Shown here in pieces: positions 1-10,311 of a DNA stretch of 64,000 bases. Every line of letters starts with the position of its first letter. The stretch's first letter is position 1. Made by a program: the position numbers and the translations under genes. The stretch comes from Guadua angustifolia (Eukaryota; Streptophyta; Magnoliopsida; Poales; Poaceae): contig CM070508.1 of the NCBI GenBank assembly GCA_036346375.1, positions 14,316,852-14,380,851 of the forward strand, written 5' to 3'. Below the pieces are notes generated by a model, which searched no databases, was not told the origin of the DNA, and was given only the letters and a program-made list of their open reading frames with translations.

Positions 1-3000
1 TTTCTTGATTGGTTGTCTTTTTCGTTTCTCGAGAATCGTTATATCTCCACGGTCTCCGACTAAAGAATCGAGACTGGACCGATCTCTATATCAAAAGTGC
101 TTGGCAATTCTTCATCTTGGAAAACCTCAACAACCTCCATAGCCTCAAGGTAACCGGCATCACCGGAGTATGTAACCGTTCTCGAGGATTCACTTTGTAC
201 ACAACCCACCAAGCACTCGGTCTTGTGCATGGATATGGCATATAATACACACTTTCGACTTGGTGAGCAAGAATAAAATTATCATAGCCATGTAGTCATT
301 CGTTGTGTTTGACTTCTACCATCCCATCTTGGTTTGATGAGTCCCATGTTTGCTATCAAACCAAACATAATCGAAAAAGACTACTTTGAGCTCCTTATTC
401 CCTGCAAACTTGAACTCGAGGATGTTTTAAATGATTCCATAGAAATTTGTTTCGATCCCTTGTGCATCGATTGCCCTAGTTACAACTCCAGTATTTGTTG
501 TGGCCGCAAAGGGCGACCAACTTCAAATTTGGTTGAGCGGAATCGAAACCCGTTCACGTCGTATCGCCCATAGCTTTTTAACGATTCTGTGACCATAGGA
601 TAGTGAAGCAAGTCCTCATGGGCGTTCCCATATTTCACGACTTGCCAACAAAATATGATTCGAAGTTGTATAAGATTTATAATATATTGAAGCGTAGCAT
701 TACGAATATTATAGGATGTGAAGGTGTTACATGATCTGGAACCAAGTCATGAAATTAGGGCCCCATTTATTCCATCCCGACGCATCGTATTAAGTTGCTT
801 GGCGGTTGGTTGTGAATAGGCGTCGATTACGCTTATCGAATTCACTTGTAAATGAAAGCGTAAATGGATACATAAATGAATGATGTCTTGGCGGCATAGC
901 TTGATTGACATGTACAAAGTAAGCGCTTCGTGAAATATTGTTCCATCTCTTCCATATTGGAGTACATATGCAAGAAAGCGGACTTCTTTTCTTCGAAGTG
1001 TAATAGTAAGCGATTGCAACTACCAGCGGTAGTACCTCTCCATTGGAAAATCTGTATGTCACTACAAGGTGTCTCTTCATCTACAGTCTACGCATCGTGG
1101 GAGCATTGACTTTGTGTTCCTCTACAAAGTATACACTCGAAAGTATGATATCTCTTTTAGAGAAAATGTACGCAATGCACCCTTCAACTCTTGCCTTATT
1201 GCCAACCATAGCTCGAAGTTTCTTTAGAGCTCTTTCAATGTGATACATCCACCTATCTTGAGCAGGGCCACCTACCTTAGCCGTAAGGTAGATGAACAAG
1301 TAGATGTTGCATTGGATTGAAGAAACCAGAGAGGAATATTTTTCCATCTTGCATACAAGCCTTGGTATCTCTTTCTCCAACCTCTCCATTATGTCTTTCG
1401 ATATTTCTTTAGCACATAATTGTCTATAGAAATAACTTAGCTCAACTAGCACCTTCCACACATTATCATTAAGATACCCACGAAACATTACAGTGAGGAG
1501 TCTTTCCATGATTATGTGGTAATCGTGGCTCTTCAACCCATTTAGCTTCCCGTCTTCACATTCACAATTCGTCTCAATCCGCTGCGTAACCATCGGAAAT
1601 TTCAATTTCTTCATCCACCTCAACACTTCTTTCTTTTCTTTAGGTTTAAGGCAAAATGGGAGCGTGGCTTACCCCCGCCGGTGAGCTCAAGTGTTGGCGA
1701 TTCTGAGATCTCTGCTAAGTCTCTTGGGCCTTTAAGTTGTCTTTTGTCTTATCCATCATATCCATGCGCGTGCTTATAATGCTTTCACTAACGTTACATT
1801 CACGATGCATAGCGTCAATGTTGTGCATCGAGAATCAAGGCCTTCGCATATGGGAGCTCCCATAATCCACAAATGTGAGTCGGTTGTGCTCCTCTCCAAA
1901 CCCTTCAAACCCATCTTCTTTCTCCACCAATTTACTCGGCATATCGGCAATTTACGGCCCGTTAGGCGTTTGGCGGACCCTTTCGACAAGCTGTGTCCTT
2001 CTGAAGGCATTCCTCTGGAGCCTAAAGGCGTGTCTCGAGGCGAGAAGCGCCTATGGCAATCGAAAATGAATCTTTCCACCATTTACAAAGCGAAAACAAG
2101 TCGGTGTCGAACCACAGATCGGACATGTCAAATTTCCATAATGACTCCGGCCAGCAAAAATACCATAGGCCATGAAATCATGGCCAGACCACAAATATGC
2201 AACACGAAGGTTGAATTTACATTTCTTATAGCGATCATACGCCTCTACCCCTGTCCATAATTTTTGACTCTTGATCAAGGGTTTGAGCATCACATTGAGG
2301 CGCTTTCCGGGATGTTCGGGGCGGTATGATGAGGCACAGGAACATAAACTCATATTTTATGCAAAGGAAAGTGGAAGGTTGTATGGAATAGCAAAAGCGG
2401 CAGCCACGAGTATGATCTGGCGGTTGTGTTGAAAGGCGTGAAACCATCAGTGCCGCCAACCCAATGCGAACATTTCGCATCCCTCGCGAAGTCCTCGTCA
2501 AAGCTATCTAGAGCCTTCCATGCCTCACTATCGGCGGGTGCACCATTACTCCAAATCGTTCTCACGCACACCTTCTTTGTGCCACCTCATGTGCACAGCA
2601 CTTCGTTTTGAGATAAACAACCGCTTCAACCTAGGTGTGAGAGGCATGTACCGAAGTTGCTTGTGTGCAACATCGGTCGTTACCTTTTCACCTTCTTCGT
2701 TCACCACCTCGACAAATCTTGGTTTTTTACACACTAAGCAATGCTTCTCTTTCTCATGCTCCTTCCAGAAAAGCATGCAGTTATCCTTGCACACATCAAT
2801 CTTCTCATACTTCATACCGAGACCAGACAACAACTTCTTAAACTGGTACATGTCTCTAAGCATCTTATGATTCACCGGCAGTATATCAGAGATCAATTCC
2901 ACGAGATCATTGTAACAATTATTGGAAAAGAAATACTTGGACTTAATGGCCATGAGCCGCGTCACAAAAGCAAGCTGGGTCACTTTCGTGTGTTAGTGCA

Positions 3001-3414
3001 ATGACTCTTGAAGCTTTAAGTAGCTCAAAGAACTCCCAAACCTCACGTGTTGGCGGATCCTCAGAGTCTAGGTTAATCTCTGGGCCTTAAGTTTCTAGCA
3101 TCTCATCCATCCTATCATCGCCCGCCCTATCATCTTCCTCTTCAACAAGCAACTTGAGGTCCTTGAGCACGTGACTCACCATGATGTACCCACAACTCAA
3201 AGCTTGGCATGAAACCGAACCGACCACGGTGCGAGACATCGATTTCTTGTCACGGGGTGGAAATTCGGCACTTGCTGCATGGGCACTTCACCTTAACAGT
3301 ACTAGACATAGAGAAGGCACGGTCGACAAAAGCGGTAGCCTTGACCGTCCACTCAGTCGAGTGAGCCCCACTTTTCTCCCAACCTTCATACATCCATCGG
3401 CGGTCGTCACCCAT
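1..3414 (-). pseudogene. CACTA transposase (TNPD/TNP2 type), multiply frameshifted
   Basis: The gene reads from a start near 3414 toward the left edge. The order is as in plant TNP2 transposases. A transposase-associated domain comes first (DDRRWMYEGW near 3400, CPCSKC, then ELWVHHGE near 3180). The Transposase_21 region follows from about 2983 (KLLSGLGMKYEKIDVCKDNC), with ADSEAWKALDSFDEDFARDA, PGKRLNVMLKPLI, LTCPICGS and RRFSPRDTP. DUF4218 lies at 1626-1081 (LKSHDYHIIMERLL, RWMYHIERALKKLRA) and a DUF4216-like end near 250-60 (WWVVYKVNPRER). The family catalyses cut-and-paste transposition in the nucleus. Successive parts lie in different frames with stops between them, so no full protein can be made. 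Some breaks may be introns, but several fall inside conserved blocks. Confidence 0.85.
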
Positions 3415-3429
3415 ACTTGAGGCTATATT

Positions 3430-4200
3430 AGGTTAAATCAACAGTTATAAGGTTCATTTTGTTTCTATATATCATGACCCTACATCTATAGGAAAGGATA
3501 TGTCCTAAACCCACCCAAGAGTGGCTGACAAAGCGCGGATTTATGACGAGCCTGTAGAGTCGAATGAAATTTCGGCATAACTCATTGTTCTCCACTGCAC
3601 GCCTGGGATATGGTGCAAGGGAGAACAACGAGGTATATGACGCGAAATTTCATTCACCTCCGTGGCTCATCATAAATCTGACTTTGTCATCCACTCGAGG
3701 CTATCAAAAAGGACAATTCGGACCGACACATCTCACATGTGACACATGTGAGACATCTTGATCCAAGCAGGTGGACGATAGGTTTCGTGACACTATGTGA
3801 TTTGAAATCAAAATAAAAATCGAGCGATAATCCATTACTCAAATATATATTTATAAGCACAAAATGGATATATAAATTTTAAAAAATAAACATGTGACAA
3901 ATCAATATATCAAATTTATCTTTATATCTAAACAATTATAGTTCCCGAGATTAAAGTGTGCTCATACGGTACCTTTGGGAGAATGGAGAAGCGGCTAAAC
4001 CAACATAACTCTCGATTGCCTATCGTTGTGGACTCTCAAACCAAGAGGAGCAGATAATGCAGTTCAAATCTTATACAAACAACATGCAAGACATTGGCAT
4101 CCATGCAGCTAGCATTCACAAGGTGGAATAATTTTAAAGTAAGTCTTGAATTAATCCAGCAAGATAGTTATAAGTGCCCCATCATACCATGGAATCCGAA
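3430..4200. other. Non-coding 5' region of the CACTA element
   Basis: This stretch lies upstream of the transposase start and before the subterminal repeats. It is AT-rich, with short stop-interrupted frames only. By position it should hold the element's promoter and leader, but I see no clear TATA box or conserved block. Confidence 0.4.
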
Positions 4201-4203
4201 TAA

Positions 4204-4819
4204 AGAAGACGGAGCCTTATACGCAAATATTAGCGTCGGCGGGGCTTTGGCCGACGTTAATTAACTAATACCCCATTAATTAACTAATTACCCCACAACA
4301 TTCCATAGAGCCATGCATCCATAGCGAATAGGGAAGCAGGATCTTGACCTTCAAGCTTGTGGCCGGGAGAGGAGGAGGGCCGCCGCGGATGAGGTCGCCA
4401 CGTCGGCCGTGGAGAGGAGGTCATGGCAGGGCGGCGGTGTCCTCGGGTAAAGGCGTCGAGGCGGCCATGGCGTGGTGAAGCGTAAGGCAGCTGGCCATGC
4501 AGGTGGCGGGTGCGGCTGGTGGTGGGTCGGCCGGTGTGGGCAAGGCATGGCGTGGGGCCTATGGCTTGCGTGGCGGCGTGAGGGCGGGGTAGGCGCCAAG
4601 AATTTGGTCGGTAGCGATTAAGCGAAGCGGCGAAAAGCGGTCTTATAGAAAATATGAACGTCGGCCTGGGCTTTTGGTCGACGGTAATTAGTGAATTAAC
4701 GCTGGCCCAGGAATAAGCCGACGTTAATTAATTAATTAACGTCGGTCACTTGTCAGCCGACATTAATTAATTAATTAACGTCGGCTTATTCCTGGGCCGA
4801 CGTTAATTTCCCTGTTTCC
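4204..4819. repeat. CACTA subterminal repeats with a long hairpin
   Basis: Copies of a ccgacgttaatt / aattaacgtcgg word occur in both orientations at about 4230-4262, 4652-4692 and 4704-4810. The last group forms a hairpin with 42-bp arms at 4704-4745 and 4757-4798, an 11-bp loop and a single mismatch. In En/Spm, subterminal repeats are binding sites for the element's regulatory protein. A GC-rich stretch without a credible gene (4340-4610) separates the repeat groups. Confidence 0.8.
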
Positions 4820-4879
4820 TGTAGTGTGCCCAATTTTATCTTTGAGTAAATTATACTTTGCTCCAGATTTAGCTACTTT

Positions 4880-5149
4880 GGTTTCACTTTGCAGCTCTGA
4901 AACAAGAATAGTATCAAAAACGGAGGCTAATCTGACGAAGATGAAAAAGTGCGTGGTGCTGCAAAACCATTATAGCTTTTCTAGTCTTTTTCATATCTTT
5001 CAAATACGATTGAGTTTCATCTTCAAATTTTGCAGGATGGTAGAGGCTCACCTTTCCTACATATGGTAATTTTTTGAGATTTTTTCAAAACTTTTACCGA
5101 TGGTTTTCGTGGAGTTTTTACTGTAAGAGTGGTTTGCACCAAATATGCC

Positions 5150-5233
<84 letters not shown>

Positions 5234-5423
5234 TAAAGATTACACTCACATGTAAATAACAATCTCAACTACCAATTCAAAACTGACCCGGATAATCAAC
5301 TAAATAGAGTTTGCATCGCATATGTTACTATAGCACATCCTACAAACTGAAACATGACGCAATACAACTGCTAACTTAAAATGCAAACTAAAACTAATTT
5401 TTACACAACTAGTTTAGCCAACA
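4880..5423 (-). repeat. Left (3') LTR of the copia element, truncated
   Basis: The segment containing gaaaaagtgcgtggtgctgc near 4942 matches 8645-8700, and 5232-5404 matches 10137-10305 with many substitutions. The outer end that should begin tgttgaat is absent. The repeat becomes unrecognisable left of about 4880 and meets the CACTA terminus at 4826. The divergence between the two LTRs suggests an old insertion. Confidence 0.75.
5152..5231. repeat. (AT)40 microsatellite in the left LTR
   Basis: About 80 bp of uninterrupted AT dinucleotide. The right LTR has short TA runs at the corresponding place, on both sides of the 8715-10127 insert. Confidence 0.97.
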
Positions 5424-5432
5424 TTCACCTCC

Positions 5433-6642
5433 CTAAACTTGGTGTGCACCTTTCACCTCTTTAACACCTAGCTCCTGACGCATTTCAAGAAACCTAACTC
5501 GCTCAAGGGCCTTGGTCAACACATCTGGTCGCTGCTCTTCCGAGCTAACATGAACCACTTCAATTTTTCCGGTCTCCACACATTCTCGGATGAAATGATA
5601 TGTTGTATCAATATGCTTGCTCTTCTCATGATGTACTGAATTTTTACATAGAGAGATAGCTGATTTGTTGTCGATTCTCACTTCAATCTTCTCAGGTTCT
5701 TTCTATACAAGATTTTTCATTAGCCGAGCTAGCCAAATACCTTGACAAGCGGCAGTTGTTGCTGTAATGTATTCAGCCCCACAGGACAAGAGTGCCACAA
5801 TTTTTTTGCTTCTATGACAGCTATGTAATCAGACTCGATCCCAAAAAAATAGTACCTATGGTGCTCTTTAGATCATCCACATCTCCAGTAAGATCACTGT
5901 CACAGTACCCAACCAATTTGGGCTCCACTCTGCTCTTCTTCTCATAGTAGCAACAAAAACTTAAGGTACCACTTACATACCTTAGAATATGCTTCACAGC
6001 AGCAAAATGTTGAGTTTTGGGTGACTCCATGAATCGACTGACAATCCCAACAACATAAGCAATGTTTGGTCTTATGTTTACCAGATATCATAGGCTACCA
6101 ACAATGCTACGATACATTGTTGCATCTACTGCAGGTTCGTCACTATGCTTGCTTAATTTTAGTCGGTTCTCCATAGGTGTTTGGCATGGATTGAAGAAAC
6201 GATAGGCTTTTGAGCCAGGCTCATAGCCAACAAACACACCCGTGATACCTCTATCTTCAAGCTTTTTGAGGTGTGGAGCTGTTACCTTTACATGTGCGAT
6301 ACAACCGAATACATGGAGATGGTGCAATCTTGGTTTTCTTCGGTACCACGCCTCATATGGAATCTTTGCTTCAACACTCCGAATTGGTGCTCGGTTCAAA
6401 AGGTAGACAGTCGTCACCATGGCCTCACCCCAAAATCTCCCAGGCACCTTCTTGTTCTTTAGTAAGTATCTTGCCGCACCGACAATTGTTTGGTTACGGC
6501 ATTCAGCCACGTGATTCTGCTGTGGTGAGTAAGGCATTGTGAGGAACCGCCTCAACCCTTGTTCTTCGCAGAACTCTTCAAAATCGTGTGACACAAATTC
6601 ACCACCACGATCCGTGTGTAAAGCCTTTATCTTGTTGGCCAC
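5433..6642 (-). pseudogene. Copia integrase joined to RNase H, reverse transcriptase deleted
   Basis: From 6642 down to about 6190 the frame encodes the integrase core and C-terminal part (ALHTDRGGEFVS, YSPQQNHVAE, VYLLNRAPIRS, HVFGCIAHVK, YEPGSKAYRFF). It then passes without a stop into the segment that follows the RT domain in intact elements (PMENRLKL, DATMYRSIVGSL). RNase H follows in further pieces at 6030-5821 (HILRYVSGT, YCDSDLTGD) and 5681-5433 (RIDNKSAISLCKN, HIDTTYHFIRE, DVLTKALER). No YVDD box or other RT motif is present. An internal deletion at about 6185 is the simplest reading. The element could move only with proteins supplied in trans, if at all. Confidence 0.88.
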
Positions 6643-7509
6643 TTCTACTTCAACCCTTAGCCTTGACTTTCTTGAAGGCTTTTAGTGCTTCATCTTTGTT
6701 CTTGATCAACATAATCCACATAAAGCGTAAGTAATCATCAATCATGAGTAAGAAGTACTTGTTTCAGCTGGAGTTGCCGGACTAATTGGTCCACACAAAT
6801 CTGCGTGCCTTAGCTCCAAAGGATTCTCTGCACAATACATGGATGCCTGTGGGAAAGGACTGCGATGTTGTTTCCCCATCAAGGATGCCTCAGAGCTGCT
6901 CCACATGCTCAATGTGAGGCAATCCTTCAACCATCTCCATCTGTGACATATTTTTCAGATCTCGTAAACTTATGGTCCATACCTTGCATGCCAAAGCCAC
7001 TCCTTCTCGTCATACTTTGCCATGAGACAAATTGGTTGAGAATGATTTAACTTATAAACGTAAAGCCGATTCCATGACCTTCTTATTCTTACCAACAGCT
7101 TGTCATCACGGTCATAGATGCTCAACCTACCATCCTCTATCATGGTTTTGCATCCGGATTCAGCAAGCTATCCCAGGCTGACAGCATTACTGCGGAGATG
7201 TGGGATGTAGTACACACCTGTGAGTACTTTGTGTTCACCCGACAGCCCCTTGAGAAGCATCGAACCCTGCCCACAAATCTCTACCACTAATCCGTCGCCA
7301 AATTTGACTGAACCCTTTACAAATGTATCCAAATCTATGAACACCTCCATCTTCCCAGTCATGTGATTGCTAGCACCCGTGTCTAAATACCACAGGTCAC
7401 CGGACAATCCTCCTCCCAACTTGGGCTTTACCTTTTCTTCATTGAGCATCACCACCTCAGCGCCTTGCTCAACAACTTTTGACAACTCACAGATTTCAAT
7501 CAACAGCAA
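6640..7509 (-). pseudogene. Copia protease and start of integrase, broken frames
   Basis: The frame at 7509-7168 carries the aspartic protease motif DLWYLDTGASNHMTG and, downstream, LTGVYYIPHLRSNAVSLG, which is usual between protease and integrase. At 6930-6742 there is a GAG-pre-integrase to integrase segment (GKQHRSPFPQAS, NPLELRHADLCGPISPATPA). Stops and frame changes around 7160-6930 and 6740-6640 separate the pieces. The catalytic Asp of the protease is retained. Confidence 0.82.
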
Positions 7510-7515
7510 AGCAGA

Positions 7516-8499
7516 TTAATCATCCCTCAACTTATCCACATAATGAGTGTTTTCTTTCTTAGGCTTTGTGCACTCCGATACAAAGTGACCCATTTTAGAG
7601 CAATTGAAGCATTTGATTTTGGTTTTACCAAACCTGCGATATGACTTTCTCTCGGTGTCATCACCTCGACCACCTCCTTGATTATGGAAATGGCCATGAC
7701 CACCGCCGCGTCTGCTCCCTCTCTTCATGCCACCACTGGAACCTTCTCTGCCCTTGTTTTCTTTCATGGACAAGGTTTCCCATTGTGCATGCGAGAGCAT
7801 AAGTTGCTCTTCATCTTCCTTGCGATGTCGTCTCCCCTTCATTCTCTCCTCGAACATCCACACCCTTCCAATTGCCTCAGTTAACGAAATTGTCGAGATA
7901 TCTCCCCATTGCTCGATTGTGCTGATGATCAGAAGAAACTTATCGGGGACAGCACTAAACAGCTTCTCAACAACTGTGTTGTCCTTCATATCTGTGCTGA
8001 GAGAATGAATTTCACCCACCATGCTAGTGAGCCTCTGTGAGAATTCGACGGTACCTTTAGAATCCTCCATGATCATATGATTGAGTTGCCTCTTCAATGC
8101 CTGCACCCTTGCCTTCTTGACACGATCCTCACCAACGCGCATCTCCTTGATGGCTTCCTAAGCTTCCTTGGCCATTTCTTTCTCAGCGAAAGCCGTCATC
8201 TCAACATCAAGCACAGCTTGGGAGATTGTAGTGAGAGCTCCCTGGTCCTTTTCATCTTCGACCGGTGTAGTCTCTTGAATCACTGCCCATATTCCAATAG
8301 ATTGTAAGATGATCTCCATCTTCACTATCCAAATGCCGTAGTTGGTGTCATTCCGAATTGGATATTGAATTGGCACTCCACCTCCTCTTGCCACCGTCTT
8401 TCCGGATAACAATGTCTCACTACAGGTCCCCAATGCACCGTTGGTCCCTGACGTACTCGGCAATGGCTCCATGGCCTCCACAATGCAGCTTGATACCAA
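7516..8499 (-). pseudogene. Copia gag with CCHC zinc knuckle
   Basis: The N-terminal part (8499-8158) has the usual gag opening, YPIRNDTNYGIWIVKM. The middle and C-terminal part (8142-7516) has a capsid-like helical region, a Gly/Arg-rich linker and a nucleic-acid-binding zinc knuckle CFNCSKMGHFVSEC near 7590. A stop at about 8158 divides the two frames. Gag forms the virus-like particle and the knuckle binds element RNA. Confidence 0.85.
8488..8499 (-). other. Primer-binding site of the copia element
   Basis: On the minus strand, TTGGTATCAAGC lies one base after the end of the right LTR. It resembles the site complementary to the 3' end of initiator tRNA-Met (TGGTATCAGAGC), which primes minus-strand DNA synthesis in most plant copia elements. 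It has diverged by one missing G and other changes. Confidence 0.7.
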
Positions 8500-8714
8500 T
8501 TGTTGAATATGAGACGTTCCTGCACTAGCTTGACAAACGAAGAAACTCTGAACTTTTGGAGTTCAGACGTTCCAGCATTAACTCTGAAATACAGAGATAC
8601 TTTGAAATAAGAACAGAGTCTCAAAAATGGAGGCTAACCTGATGAAAATGAAAAGTGCGTTGTGCTACAAAACCACAACAGCTTTTCTGGTTTTTCATTA
8701 CTCATATATATATA

Positions 8715-10127
8715 CTAGCCATGTGCCCGTGCGATGCAACGAAAACTCAATTTGCAATAAAAAATTTATTTTCAAAGAGCACTAACCTTATAATAATGTT
8801 CACTCTGAATGTGCAATGGTTAAATATTTAAATCAATTTATCGAAGCATACAAATTTCAAGCACCTGTTTATAAACTCAAGCTTAAAATTATTTTTAATT
8901 TCATAAACTTAAATAATAACATCATAACACTTGGGATTGTAAATTTGTAACGCCATAATTTGATATCGATCAATCGACCGAAGGAAGCATCACCTGCTGC
9001 CACATAGGTGCAAAGACATTGAAGAGGTAAGCGTCATCCATATGTAGTTGCCACCATCAGTGGCGTGCATAGCTCGTATGCCTTGCCCCGGCCATACCAT
9101 AGCCCCACCCTACCAACCAGCTCCACCGCCTCCTCGTCTCCCCCGCGAGCGCCTCCCTCAACCTATTGACTTCATCCACCGTGCGCGAGCTCCAGCAGCG
9201 CCGCCAACCTATCTCGCTGCCCACCGCCGGTGACCTACCCCTGCACTGCATCGATGAGATCAAGAAGGTCGCCCATTACCTCTGCTCAATGAATAAACTC
9301 AACACATCTGCAGGAGAGGCAAGAAACAGTGGGGTTATATAGATTTAGCAACCGAGGAGATATCTATGGAATCCAGATTAAAAAATCATTGAATAATAAA
9401 GACAAGAAAAGGGAAAGAGGTGATAAGAGGCCCAACTCCATAAATCGGAGCTCTGCTTCCTTCGGAAGAGAATCAAACAATCCAATCCAAAAGCACAGGA
9501 GCAATCGTCGCCGATTCGAATGCTAGATCAATGGGAGAAATGAAAGCAAAAAATGAGTTATGCATATTTATTTACCTTCTACAACGGAATGATCCAATCC
9601 AATCTACCAGGTGGTCACTACCTGCTTCCTACTCAGCCACACGGGTGTGCACACGTGTCGGGATGAGGGTAGAGAACGGGCATACCACCACCAACTCCTA
9701 ATTAGAATTAGTAGCGATAGAGATAACAACTTCTCTAGTCGCGTCATACATAGCCGTGCGTATGTTGTTTGCCGACCGGAATCAAGTCCATACGTGATTT
9801 AGATAAAAAGAAAAGATGATCTTATCTACATATGCAAGTAAATATTTAATGGAAAGGATGTATATGGCAACTCAAAAGCACATGGTAACTTTCGAGAACA
9901 GATATCGTGCGATATATGAAAAAAAGAATCGGTAGTGCGATTTGGAAATAGAATTGGTGATTGAGATAAGATACGATATGCTTGAGATCACGCATGTATG
10001 CATATCCAACCGAATTAAAACTTTCTCCGTTCGCCAATGTATAGAAGATTAGGACAATGACGATTTCGTGGGTATGCCGGAGGGGGGGGGAGAACGGATC
10101 ACCACCACCAACTCATAATTAGAAGTA
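8715..10127. mobile_element. 1.4-kb insert flanked by (TA)n, Micron-like or unclassified
   Basis: The insert is absent from the left LTR. It starts tagccatgtgcccgtgcgat after a TA run (8704-8714) and ends ...aattagaagtag before another TA run (10128-10139). An internal copy of its last 40 or so bases lies at 9671-9714. The word gtgcccgtgcg-tgcaacg is, from memory, common in grass repeats. Insertion into (TA)n resembles the rice Micron class, but the length and ends do not prove this. I see no credible gene; the proline-rich frame at 9048-9233 has no recognisable domain. Confidence 0.6.
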
Positions 10128-10311
10128 GTATATATATATTCTAAAGATTACAAGCACTTGTAGATAATAATCTCAACAACCAAATCAAAACTGACCCGGA
10201 TCATCAACTAAACAGAGTTTGTGTCGGACATGTTACTGTAACACATCCTGCAAACTGAAACCTAACGCAATAAAACTGCTAACTTAAAACGCAAACTAAA
10301 ACTAAACTCTA

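Larger units (their letters stand above)
1..4826 (-). mobile_element. CACTA (En/Spm) transposon, 5' part, left end outside the window
   Basis: The right edge is a CACTA terminus read on the minus strand, CACTACAGGAAACA ending at 4826. It shares its first 14 bases with the left terminus of the second CACTA at 14729. Inside it are subterminal repeats built on ccgacgttaatt (about 4230-4819), then a TNP2-type transposase gene on the minus strand reaching the left edge of the window. The other terminus and the 3-bp target duplication partner are not visible; the candidate on this side is tgc at 4827-4829. The element abuts, and probably interrupts, the left LTR of the copia element to its right, which lacks its outermost bases here. 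Confidence 0.85.

Noticed and set aside
5074..5259. 61-codon frame with an alternating Ile-Tyr run
   Set aside because: It is the (AT)40 microsatellite translated.
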